DNA from: Fen-549 sp050011315
Lineage (GTDB): Bacteria; Actinomycetota; Thermoleophilia; Gaiellales; Gaiellaceae
Assembly: GCA_050011315.1 (NCBI GenBank)
Contig: JBEKJI010000020.1
Location: forward strand, 1 to 40,807
Length of the DNA stretch: 40,807 nucleotides
Reading direction: 5' to 3'
The position numbers and the translations under genes were made by a program. The notes under the pieces were generated by a model that searched no databases, was not told the DNA's origin, and saw nothing but the letters and a program-made list of their open reading frames with translations. Below, piece by piece: positions 28,661 to 40,807 of the stretch. Numbering within the stretch: position 1 is the first letter of the stretch; each line of letters opens with the position of its first letter.

Positions 28661-28664
<4 letters not shown>
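28566..28664 (+). CDS. Small basic ORF bridging rpoB and rpoC (32 codons)
   Basis: ATG 28566 lies one base after the rpoB stop and has AGAGGG at 28552-28557, 8 bases before it. The frame stays open for 32 codons and stops with TGA at 28662-28664, which overlaps the rpoC ATG (ATGA). The product would begin MKSQASYRKSGGKKLRT and end GPAGGRRK: basic and Gly/Ser/Lys-rich, with no recognised domain. It may be a real small protein, or a leader whose translation delivers ribosomes to rpoC. Its codon choice (TCA, CAA, AGT, TTG) is less GC-biased than that of its neighbours, which argues some caution. Confidence 0.4.
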
Positions 28665-33229
<4,565 letters not shown>

Positions 33230-33243
33230 GCGAGAACCGCTCT

Positions 33244-33281
33244 GTGAAGGCCGTGGAACGACCTCCACGGCCTTCACTTTT
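33244..33281 (+). terminator. Intrinsic terminator after rpoC
   Basis: GTGAAGGCCGTGG (33244-33256), 8-base loop, CCACGGCCTTCAC (33265-33277), TTTT. A perfect 13-bp stem 14 bases after the rpoC stop. Confidence 0.92.
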
Positions 33282-33302
33282 GCTAGACAATGCGGTCTGG
33301 CA

Positions 33303-35105
33303 GTGAGGCGAGCCAGATCATTTGCCGTCGTAGTCGTCGCCGGTCTTTGCTTGGCGTCTGCCGCGGCTTGCCCGGAGCCGGCGTCCTCGCAGGCATCGGT
33401 GAGCCACTCGACCCTGAACGATCCCTGCGACGTGCCGAGCGCCGCTCCGTTATGGATCGACTTCGCCGACGGGTCGGTGCCGTTCTGGCAGATCTTCGCT
33501 CGTCCGGGCGTAATCGGAGCAGGTTCGAGCCCGACGGTGCTGCCGCAGCTGCGCGCCGCCGGCGCGGAGACCGTCTACTTCGATCTCTACATGAGGTACC
33601 GGGTCGGCGCGCTGACCGATCCTCTCGACACCGACGCGGTCATCGCCAAGAGCAACGAGCTGTTCGATCAAGCCGTTGCGAGAACCGGCTGCCAGACGCC
33701 GAGAATAGCCGAGAACGAGCTCTTCAGCGCCAACTTCCCGGCGCCCTGGTCGGCGCAGGCGGCTCAGTACCGGTCGAATGTTCTGACGATGGTTAAGACG
33801 CTCTCGAGCAGAGGTGCTCATCCGTACCTGCTCGTCCCTCGAGCGCCCGCCTACGACAGCGTTACGGCCGCCTGGTGGCGCGAGGTCTCCGCCTACAGCG
33901 ATATCGTGATCGAGGTCTACTTCTCAGCGCGCCAGGTCTATGCGCAGGGGCCGGTCGCCGGCAGCAGGCGCTTGCGCGTTGCGCTGCGCCGAGCGATCAA
34001 CAACTTCACCGCCATGGGCATTCCGTCCACGAAGCTCGGCATCATGCTCGGCTTCCAGGTGGCGCCGGGAACCGGCGGACGGGAAAGCCTCGAGCCCGAG
34101 AGCGCTTGGTACCGGGAGGTGAAATGGCAGGCGCTGGCCGCGAAGCAGATCGCCCGAGAGATCCAGCTCGGCTCGATCTGGTCCTGGGGCTGGGGTACCT
34201 GGAGCGATGTCAGCACCGATCCCGACAAGGAACACGCCGCCTGCGTCTATTTGTGGACGCGCTCGAGCTCACTCTGCGACGCGCTTTCGGTCGCGGGCCC
34301 GGACTTCAACTCGTCGCTCAGCGAAGGGCAAATCGCGCTCGCGTCCGGAACGAGCTGCGTAGCCGGTACGCAGGCGCTGAAGAACACCCAGGTGGCGGCA
34401 CTCGCCCGCGTGACCCGGAACGCTGACGTGGCTCTCAGCATGCTCTACGCACGGGCGATCGAAAGCGGTCGGGCGAAGGTGTCGCCGGAGCAAGTGCTGG
34501 CGGTCGAGCGGGCGATCATCGCAACTCGCTTCAAGGGAAGCGGGGCCTCCTATCGAGAAGCGCTTGCCGCCGCCGGCGCTTCGCAGGCTATCGCCCGGGC
34601 GATCATCGCAGACGAGCTCAGAGAGCAGACGATCGCGGCCGCCCTGCCCGTACACAAACCCTCCGCCGGCGCGATCAAGCAGTACTACGACGATCAGGGA
34701 GGCCAGCTCGTCCGCCTCGTCCAGGCGACTCCGGCTCCCGATTGGCTCGGCGGGCGGGGGAAGGACTACGCGCTCGCTTCGCGTGCCCCGCATTCGCTCT
34801 TCGGGCTCAAAGCCGGCTCCGAGCAATCTCTGCGGACGGTACTGAATACCTTCCAGGTAACCCCGATCGGGCCGGTCACGACGCTCGAGAGTCTTCCGCT
34901 CGCCGCCGTCGGTAGCGCCATTCGTACGGCGCTGATTGCGTCTGCTCGGGATGACGCCTTCGCGGCCTGGACGGTCAAAGAGCAGCTGAACGGACTCAAC
35001 CGCACCCGCTGCGTTCGCGATCAGATGCCGCTTGCCAGCGCCCTGGAGCCGAGCGAGGAGCTTCCGTTCCTGTCGCTGCAGGACGCCTACCCGGTCGGTG
35101 AGTAG
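33303..35105 (+). CDS. Exported two-part protein: barrel-like N-terminus, SurA/PrsA-like C-terminus
   Basis: 600 residues from GTG 33303; a longer frame reaching back to 33042 overlaps rpoC and its terminator and is rejected. The N-terminus is a signal peptide (MRRARSFAVVVVAGLCLASA), with a Cys at residue 23 in a poor lipobox. Residues about 40-340 contain APLWIDFADGSVPFW, AETVYFDLYMRY, IAENELFSANFPAPWS (Glu137), YSDIVIEVYFSA, TKLGIMLGF and GSIWSWGWGTWSDV, an order of strands suggesting a glycosidase-like barrel. Residues about 390-580 (VLAVERAIIATRFKGSGASY, AIIADELREQTIAA, AGAIKQYYDDQ, DDAFAAWTVKEQ) resemble the helical chaperone part of SurA/PrsA-type foldases, without a visible PPIase domain. 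Both domain calls are by eye. It has no evident ribosome site; TAGACA at 33284 could drive a near-leaderless mRNA. Confidence 0.7.
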   Translation: MRRARSFAVVVVAGLCLASAAACPEPASSQASVSHSTLNDPCDVPSAAPLWIDFADGSVPFWQIFARPGVIGAGSSPTVLPQLRAAGAETVYFDLYMRYRVGALTDPLDTDAVIAKSNELFDQAVARTGCQTPRIAENELFSANFPAPWSAQAAQYRSNVLTMVKTLSSRGAHPYLLVPRAPAYDSVTAAWWREVSAYSDIVIEVYFSARQVYAQGPVAGSRRLRVALRRAINNFTAMGIPSTKLGIMLGFQVAPGTGGRESLEPESAWYREVKWQALAAKQIAREIQLGSIWSWGWGTWSDVSTDPDKEHAACVYLWTRSSSLCDALSVAGPDFNSSLSEGQIALASGTSCVAGTQALKNTQVAALARVTRNADVALSMLYARAIESGRAKVSPEQVLAVERAIIATRFKGSGASYREALAAAGASQAIARAIIADELREQTIAAALPVHKPSAGAIKQYYDDQGGQLVRLVQATPAPDWLGGRGKDYALASRAPHSLFGLKAGSEQSLRTVLNTFQVTPIGPVTTLESLPLAAVGSAIRTALIASARDDAFAAWTVKEQLNGLNRTRCVRDQMPLASALEPSEELPFLSLQDAYPVGE

Positions 35106-35170
35106 CAAGCTGGCCGGACGGAAGGTAGCGTATACGCCCCGAAACCTCGGCTCTTCGCTAGGCTGTGCGT

Positions 35171-35202
35171 CTGCCCGTTCGCCTTCGGTCGAAGATGGGC
35201 AG
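35171..35202 (+). terminator. Hairpin after exported-protein gene
   Basis: CTGCCC (35171-35176) pairs with GGGCAG (35197-35202), with an inner TTCG/CGAA pair and a TTC tip. No T-run follows, so the terminator role is uncertain. Confidence 0.4.
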
Positions 35203-35217
35203 AGAGGTGGTGGCCGT

Positions 35218-35246
35218 TTGACGCTGGAGTTGGCCTCCGCTAGCAT
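35218..35246 (+). promoter_or_regulatory. Promoter of str operon
   Basis: TTGACG (35218-35223), 17 bases, TAGCAT (35241-35246). Good spacing. The leader before rpsL is about 63 bases. Confidence 0.65.
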
Positions 35247-35259
35247 CCGCAATCCGGTT

Positions 35260-35290
35260 GGCGGGTTGTCGCCCGCCGGCCTTTGTTGTG
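35260..35290 (+). promoter_or_regulatory. Attenuator-like hairpin in rpsL leader
   Basis: GGCGGG (35260-35265), 6-base loop, CCCGCC (35272-35277), then GGCCTTTGTTGTG. A GC-rich stem with a T-rich tail between promoter and first gene, as in the rpmG and rpoB leaders. Confidence 0.5.
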
Positions 35291-35315
35291 TAAGAAGACA
35301 GTCTCAGATCGAAAA

Positions 35316-35684
35316 ATGCCCACCGTAAACCAGCTCGTTCGCAAAGGTCGCGTCTCGAAAAAGGCGAAGACCAAGACGCCCGCGCTCCGCAATGCTCCGC
35401 AGAAGCGCGGCGTCTGCACGCGCGTCTACACGACCACGCCGAAGAAGCCGAATTCGGCGCTACGCAAGGTCGCCCGCGTTCGCCTGACCAACGGCATGGA
35501 GGTCACGACCTACATCCCCGGCGAGGGTCACAACCTGCAGGAGCACTCGGTCGTGCTCATCCGCGGCGGTCGCGTCAAAGACCTGCCGGGCATTCGCTAC
35601 AAGGTGATCCGAGCGGCTCTCGATACGGCCGGCGTCGGCGATCGCCGTCAGGCTCGCTCGAAGTACGGCGCCAAGAGGCCCTAG
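35316..35684 (+). CDS. rpsL: 30S ribosomal protein S12
   Basis: 122 residues from ATG 35316: PTVNQLVRKGRVSKKAKTKT, the streptomycin-site loop TTTPKKPNSALRKVARVRL and GGRVKDLPGIRYKVIR, with sensitive-type lysines in both. The C-terminus DRRQARSKYGAKRP is typical. An upstream in-frame start (35283) adds only unconserved residues. No clear ribosome site is seen before the ATG. Confidence 0.97.
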   Translation: MPTVNQLVRKGRVSKKAKTKTPALRNAPQKRGVCTRVYTTTPKKPNSALRKVARVRLTNGMEVTTYIPGEGHNLQEHSVVLIRGGRVKDLPGIRYKVIRAALDTAGVGDRRQARSKYGAKRP

Positions 35685-35692
35685 GACGACCG

Positions 35693-36163
35693 ATGCCACG
35701 CCGTGCTGAGATCACACCCCGCCCGATCGAGATCGATCCGGTCTTCAGCTCTCGCCTGGTCACGCAGGTGACGAACCGGGTGATGCGCGAGGGTAAGCGC
35801 TCCCTGGCCGAGAAGATCGTCTACGACGCTCTCGCGATCGTTTCCGAGCGCACCGGCCGGCCGCCGGTCGAGGTGCTCGAGCAGGCGATCAAGACGCTGA
35901 CGCCGGTGCTCGAGGTTCGCTCGCGCCGCGTCGGTGGCGCCAACTACCAGGTTCCCGTCGAGGTTCCGCCGAGGCGCGCCCGCACGCTCGCCGTTCGCTG
36001 GCTCGTCTCCTTCGCCCGCGCGCGTCGTGAGAAGCGGATGCCCGAGAAGCTCGCCGGCGAGATTCTCGATGCGCTCGAGCAGCAGGGCGGCGCTTACAAG
36101 AAGAAGGACGACATCTACCGGATGGCGCAGGCCAACAAGGCCTTCGCCCACTATCGCTGGTGA
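35693..36163 (+). CDS. rpsG: 30S ribosomal protein S7
   Basis: 156 residues, the family length: MPRRAEITPRPIEIDPVFSS, VTQVTNRVMREGKRSLAEKI, VRSRRVGGANYQVPVEVPPR, and the C-terminal YRMAQANKAFAHYRW. S7 nucleates assembly of the 30S head. It is 8 bases after rpsL, and its stop overlaps fusA. Confidence 0.97.
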   Translation: MPRRAEITPRPIEIDPVFSSRLVTQVTNRVMREGKRSLAEKIVYDALAIVSERTGRPPVEVLEQAIKTLTPVLEVRSRRVGGANYQVPVEVPPRRARTLAVRWLVSFARARREKRMPEKLAGEILDALEQQGGAYKKKDDIYRMAQANKAFAHYRW

Positions 36164-38262
36164 TGGCCACGATGACCAAGACCAAGACGGCCGCCGGCCT
36201 CGACCGCGTGCGCAACATCGGCATCATGGCTCACATCGACGCCGGCAAGACGACGACGACCGAGCGCGTCCTCTACTACACGGGTCGCACCCATAAGATG
36301 GGCGAGGTGCACGAAGGCGCCGCGACCATGGACTGGATGGCTCAGGAGCAGGAGCGCGGGATCACGATCACGTCGGCGGCGACGACGGCGGAGTGGCGCG
36401 GTTTCCGTATCAACATCATTGATACGCCCGGGCACGTGGACTTCACCGTAGAGGTGGAGCGCAGCCTACGCGTGCTCGACGGCGCGGTCGCCGTTTTCGA
36501 CGCTGTGGCAGGCGTTCAGCCCCAGTCCGAGACGGTCTGGCGCCAGGCCGACCACTACGGCGTGCCGCGCATCGCGTTCATCAACAAGATGGATCGCACC
36601 GGCGCCGACTTCTTCGCCTCGGTACAGTCGATGGTCGACCGCCTCGGGGCCGTGCCGGTTCCCGTGCAGATTCCGATCGGCAAAGAAGATCACCACACCG
36701 GCGTCGTCGACCTCGTCGAGATGCACGGTGTGGTCTGGACGGACGTGCTCGGAGAGAACTTCGAGATCGTCGAGATACCGGCCGAGCTGGCCGAGCAGGC
36801 GCACGCCTACCACCATCAGCTGATCGACAGAGTGGCCGAGTTCGACGACGAGCTGATGGAGACTTACGTCGAAGACGAGGAGTCGGTCACTCCCGAGATG
36901 CTCAAGCGCGCGCTCAGACGCGGCACCCTGGCCAACGTAGTCACCCCGGTTTTGCTGGGCTCCGCCTTCAAGAACAAGGGCGTCCAGCCGCTTCTCGACG
37001 CCGTAATCGACTACCTGCCCAGTCCGCTGGATGTGCCGCCGGTGCATGGCATCGACCCCAAAAAGGGCGACGTGCTGGAGCGGTCGGCCTCTGAAGACGA
37101 GCCCTTCGCGGCGCTCGCCTTCAAGGTCATGTCCGATCCCTACGTCGGCAAGCTCACCTACTTCCGCGTCTACTCCGGCAAGATCAAGGCCGGTCAGCGC
37201 ATCCTCAACGTCTCGAACGGAAAGACCGAGCGCCTCGGCCGCATCCTGCAAATGCACGCCAACCACCGCGAAGAGCGCTCGGAGATCTTCGCCGGCGAGA
37301 TCGCTGCGGCGGTCGGGCTCAAGTTCACGACCACCGGCGACACGCTGGCGATCGAGAGCGCGCCGATATTACTCGAGTCGATGACCTTCCCCGATCCGGT
37401 CATCTATGTCGCCATCGAGCCCAAGACCAAGGGCGATCAGGACAAGCTCACCGCGGCCCTCGTTCGCCTGGTCGAGGAGGATCCGACCTTCCGCGTTCGC
37501 CAGGACGAGGAAACCGGGCAGACGATCATCGCCGGCATGGGCGAGCTGCACCTGGAGATCATCGTCGACCGGCTCCTGCGCGAGTTCAACGTCGACGCCA
37601 ACGTCGGTCGGCCCCAGGTTGCCTATCGCGAGACGTGCTCGAAGAGGGTCGAAAAGGTCGAGGGCAGGTTCGTTCGCCAGACCGGCGGCTCCGGCCAGTA
37701 CGGCCATGTCGTCATCAATCTCGAGCCGGGCGACCCGGGAGAGGGTTACGTGTTCACGGACAAGATCGTCGGCGGGCACATTCCCAAGGAGTACATCTCG
37801 GCGGTAAAGGCTGGAATCCAGGAGGCCATGGCCTCAGGCGTACTGGCGGGCTATCCGGTCGTGGACGTCAAGGTCGAGCTGATCGACGGCTCTTACCACG
37901 AGGTCGACTCGAGCGAGCGCGCCTTCAAGATCGCCGGCTCCATCGGTTTCAAGGAGGCGATGAGGCGGGCGAAGCCGAAGCTGCTCGAGCCGGTGATGGT
38001 GGTTGAAGTCGAAACACCGGAGGAATACCTCGGTGATGTGATCGGAAATCTAAACTCGCGTCGAGGCCGAGTCGAGCATCTGCAACCGACCAAGACCGCG
38101 CAGCTCGTTAAGGCCGGAGTCCCGCTTGGCGAGATGTTCGGCTACGCCACAGATCTTCGCTCGATGACGCAGGGCCGAGCGACGTTCACGATGCAGTTTG
38201 ACCGCTATGCCGAAGTGCCTGCGGATCTTCTGCATAGTATGTTGCGAGACCAAACCAAATAG
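36160..38262 (+). CDS. fusA: Elongation factor G
   Basis: 700 residues from GTG 36160; ATG 36163 and ATG 36172 are also possible, and no ribosome site decides. G domain: GIMAHIDAGKTTTTERVLYY (P-loop), switch region QEQERGITITSAATT, DTPGHVDFTVEVERSLRVLD and NKMDRTGADF. Domains II-V follow, with GMGELHLEIIVDRL and SGQYGHVVINLEPGDPGEGY near the expected places. EF-G drives translocation. The overlap with rpsG implies coupling. Confidence 0.97.
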   Translation: MMATMTKTKTAAGLDRVRNIGIMAHIDAGKTTTTERVLYYTGRTHKMGEVHEGAATMDWMAQEQERGITITSAATTAEWRGFRINIIDTPGHVDFTVEVERSLRVLDGAVAVFDAVAGVQPQSETVWRQADHYGVPRIAFINKMDRTGADFFASVQSMVDRLGAVPVPVQIPIGKEDHHTGVVDLVEMHGVVWTDVLGENFEIVEIPAELAEQAHAYHHQLIDRVAEFDDELMETYVEDEESVTPEMLKRALRRGTLANVVTPVLLGSAFKNKGVQPLLDAVIDYLPSPLDVPPVHGIDPKKGDVLERSASEDEPFAALAFKVMSDPYVGKLTYFRVYSGKIKAGQRILNVSNGKTERLGRILQMHANHREERSEIFAGEIAAAVGLKFTTTGDTLAIESAPILLESMTFPDPVIYVAIEPKTKGDQDKLTAALVRLVEEDPTFRVRQDEETGQTIIAGMGELHLEIIVDRLLREFNVDANVGRPQVAYRETCSKRVEKVEGRFVRQTGGSGQYGHVVINLEPGDPGEGYVFTDKIVGGHIPKEYISAVKAGIQEAMASGVLAGYPVVDVKVELIDGSYHEVDSSERAFKIAGSIGFKEAMRRAKPKLLEPVMVVEVETPEEYLGDVIGNLNSRRGRVEHLQPTKTAQLVKAGVPLGEMFGYATDLRSMTQGRATFTMQFDRYAEVPADLLHSMLRDQTK

Positions 38263-38308
38263 GGATTCTTCACCAGTCAGACAAGGCGTTTTTTCCGGAG
38301 GAAAAAAC

Positions 38309-39499
<1,191 letters not shown>

Positions 39500-39530
39500 G
39501 TCTTCGAGGAGACCAGGGAAGGACGCGCCG

Positions 39531-39839
39531 GTGCCACAGCACAAAATCCGTATCCGCCTAAAAGGCTACGACTACCAGCAGCTCGATCGCTCTGCTTCGC
39601 AGATCGTCGAGACGGCTCAACGCACCGGCGCGACCATCACCGGTCCCGTGCCTCTGCCCACGGAACGCAACGTCTACTGCGTGATCCGCAGTCCCTTCAA
39701 GGACAAAGACTCGCGCGAGCATTTCGAGGTGCGGACGCACAAGCGCCTGATCGATATCCACTCACCGACCCCGAAGACGGTCGACTCGCTGATGCGGCTC
39801 GACTTACCGGCGGGCATCGACATCGAGATCAAGCTCTAG
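39531..39839 (+). CDS. rpsJ: 30S ribosomal protein S10
   Basis: 102 residues from GTG 39531, with AGGGAAGGA before it: PQHKIRIRLKGYDYQQLDRS, GPVPLPTERNVYCVIRSPFK, SREHFEVRTHKRLIDIHSPT, LPAGIDIEIKL. S10 (NusE) also joins NusG and NusB in antitermination. It lies 31 bases after tuf with no terminator or promoter visible between. Confidence 0.97.
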   Translation: MPQHKIRIRLKGYDYQQLDRSASQIVETAQRTGATITGPVPLPTERNVYCVIRSPFKDKDSREHFEVRTHKRLIDIHSPTPKTVDSLMRLDLPAGIDIEIKL

Positions 39840-39856
39840 GCGCACTGGAAGGAAAC

Positions 39857-40477
39857 GTGAAAGGGATAGTCGGCAAGAAGCTCGGGATGACCCAGCTCTT
39901 CGATCCGGAGAGCGGCGTCGTCACGTCCGTGACCGTGATCCAGGCCGGTCCCTGCCCTGTCGTGCAGGTGAAGACGCCCGGCACGGACGGCTACGAGGCT
40001 GTTCAGCTCGCCTTCGATCCGGTCGCCGATCGCAAGCTCAGCAAGGGCGAGCTCGGCCACCTGCGCAGGGCGGGCGCCTCCGCGCACCGGCACCTGGTCG
40101 AGTTCCGCGGCCCGAGCGAGCTTTCCACCGGCGACACCGTCACGGTCGAGATCTTCCAGCCCGGCGACAAGATCAAGGTCGCAGGGATTGGCATCGGCAA
40201 GGGCTTCCAGGGCACGATCAAGCGTCACAACTTCAAGAGCGGCCCCAAATCACACGGCTCGCACAACATCCGTAAGCCGGGCTCGATCGGCGCCTCGGCC
40301 ACACCCTCGCGCGTGTTCAAGGGAATGAAGATGGCGGGTCGCATGGGCGGCAAGCGCGCCACCCAGGTGGGGTTGACGGTGCACGGGATCGACCCCGAGC
40401 TGAACGTGATCATGGTCAAGGGCGCGGTTCCCGGCCCGAAGAACGGCATCGTCGAGATCCGCGAGGAGGCGAGATGA
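39857..40477 (+). CDS. rplC: 50S ribosomal protein L3
   Basis: 206 residues from GTG 39857, weak GGAA ribosome site. KGIVGKKLGMTQLFDPESGV, GKGFQGTIKRHNFKSGPKSH, GSIGASATPSRVFKGMKMAG and RMGGKRATQVGLTVHGIDPE are conserved, the last set near the peptidyl-transferase extension. The stop overlaps rplD (ATGA). Confidence 0.97.
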   Translation: MKGIVGKKLGMTQLFDPESGVVTSVTVIQAGPCPVVQVKTPGTDGYEAVQLAFDPVADRKLSKGELGHLRRAGASAHRHLVEFRGPSELSTGDTVTVEIFQPGDKIKVAGIGIGKGFQGTIKRHNFKSGPKSHGSHNIRKPGSIGASATPSRVFKGMKMAGRMGGKRATQVGLTVHGIDPELNVIMVKGAVPGPKNGIVEIREEAR

Positions 40478-40807
40478 GCCCCGAGAAGGCGCCTGAGCGC
40501 CTGAGCCCCGCTAAGGCGCTCAGGGCTCCGCTGCTCGTGCCCGGCAAGGCCGCGGGCGAAGTCTCGCTGAGCTCGGCGGTGTTCGCCGCCGAGACCAAGC
40601 CGCATCTACTCCACCAAACGGTGCGGGCCGAGCTGGCGGCTGCGCGTCAGGGCACGCGCGGAACCAAGAGTCGCGGAATGGTCGCCGGCGGTCGCTCCAA
40701 GCCCTGGCGGCAAAAGGGCACAGGCCGAGCACGGGCCGGCACGACCAGGGCTCCGCAGTGGACGGGTGGCGGTGTCGCCTTCGCGCCGGTCATGCACTCC
40801 TTCGAGT
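40474..40807 (+). CDS. rplD: 50S ribosomal protein L4, partial (runs off window end)
   Basis: 111 codons visible. TRGTKSRGMVAGGRSKPWRQ, KGTGRARAGTTRAPQWTGGG and VAFAPVMHSFE are the conserved L4 loop region that lines the exit tunnel. The N-terminal 40 residues (MSPEKAPERLSPAKALRAPL and on) are longer than in E. coli L4. The gene starts within the rplC stop. Confidence 0.95.
   Translation, partial: MSPEKAPERLSPAKALRAPLLVPGKAAGEVSLSSAVFAAETKPHLLHQTVRAELAAARQGTRGTKSRGMVAGGRSKPWRQKGTGRARAGTTRAPQWTGGGVAFAPVMHSFE

Overview
The window is GC-rich bacterial chromosome. Genes are tightly packed on the + strand, ATGA start/stop overlaps are common, and GTG and TTG starts are frequent. A prepilin next to pilT-pilM-pilN-pilO-pilC without a secretin or PilP suggests a monoderm. 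The informational proteins, the MMPL, CsoR and DUF4232 families and the overall style fit a deep-branching actinobacterium, such as a member of the Thermoleophilia. That lineage call is inference from family knowledge, not from a search.

Layout. (1) 1-7465: type IV pilus locus, with a divergent prepilin cut by the window edge (-), then pilT, a pilM with a very long proline-rich N-terminal extension, pilN, pilO, an unnamed membrane-anchored protein and pilC. (2) 7466-9833: structured non-coding stretch, then an ECF sigma factor overlapping a membrane-anchored presumed regulator. (3) 9827-12863: TetR repressor divergent from an MMPL transporter, with a perfect palindromic operator between them. 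(4) 12864-15374: three secreted or lipid-anchored proteins of unknown function. (5) 15375-18154: SAM-I (S-box) riboswitch with terminator, then metY and metX. (6) 18240-20988: CsoR box, copZ, copA, csoR, a self-contained copper efflux operon. (7) 21118-24725: rpmG, secE, nusG, a duplicated hairpin element, rplK, rplA, L10 leader, rplJ, rplL, terminator. (8) 24752-33281: promoter and attenuator-like leader, rpoB, a 32-codon ORF that bridges rpoB and rpoC, rpoC with a large clamp-region insertion, terminator. (9) 33303-35105: a 600-residue exported protein between rpoC and the str operon. (10) 35218-40807: promoter and leader hairpin, rpsL, rpsG, fusA, tuf, running straight into the S10 operon (rpsJ, rplC, rplD, cut at the window end).

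Most genes are core. The points most worth a second look are: the PilM extension with four copies of a VPFYKRE-type peptide; the exported two-part protein between rpoC and rpsL; the small ORF exactly spanning the rpoB-rpoC gap; the twin hairpins before rplK; hairpins followed by T-rich sequence in three translation/transcription operon leaders; the beta-prime insertion; the S-box riboswitch; and the cluster of unnamed exported proteins at 13.2-15.4 kb. No CRISPR array, transposase, tRNA or rRNA was seen.
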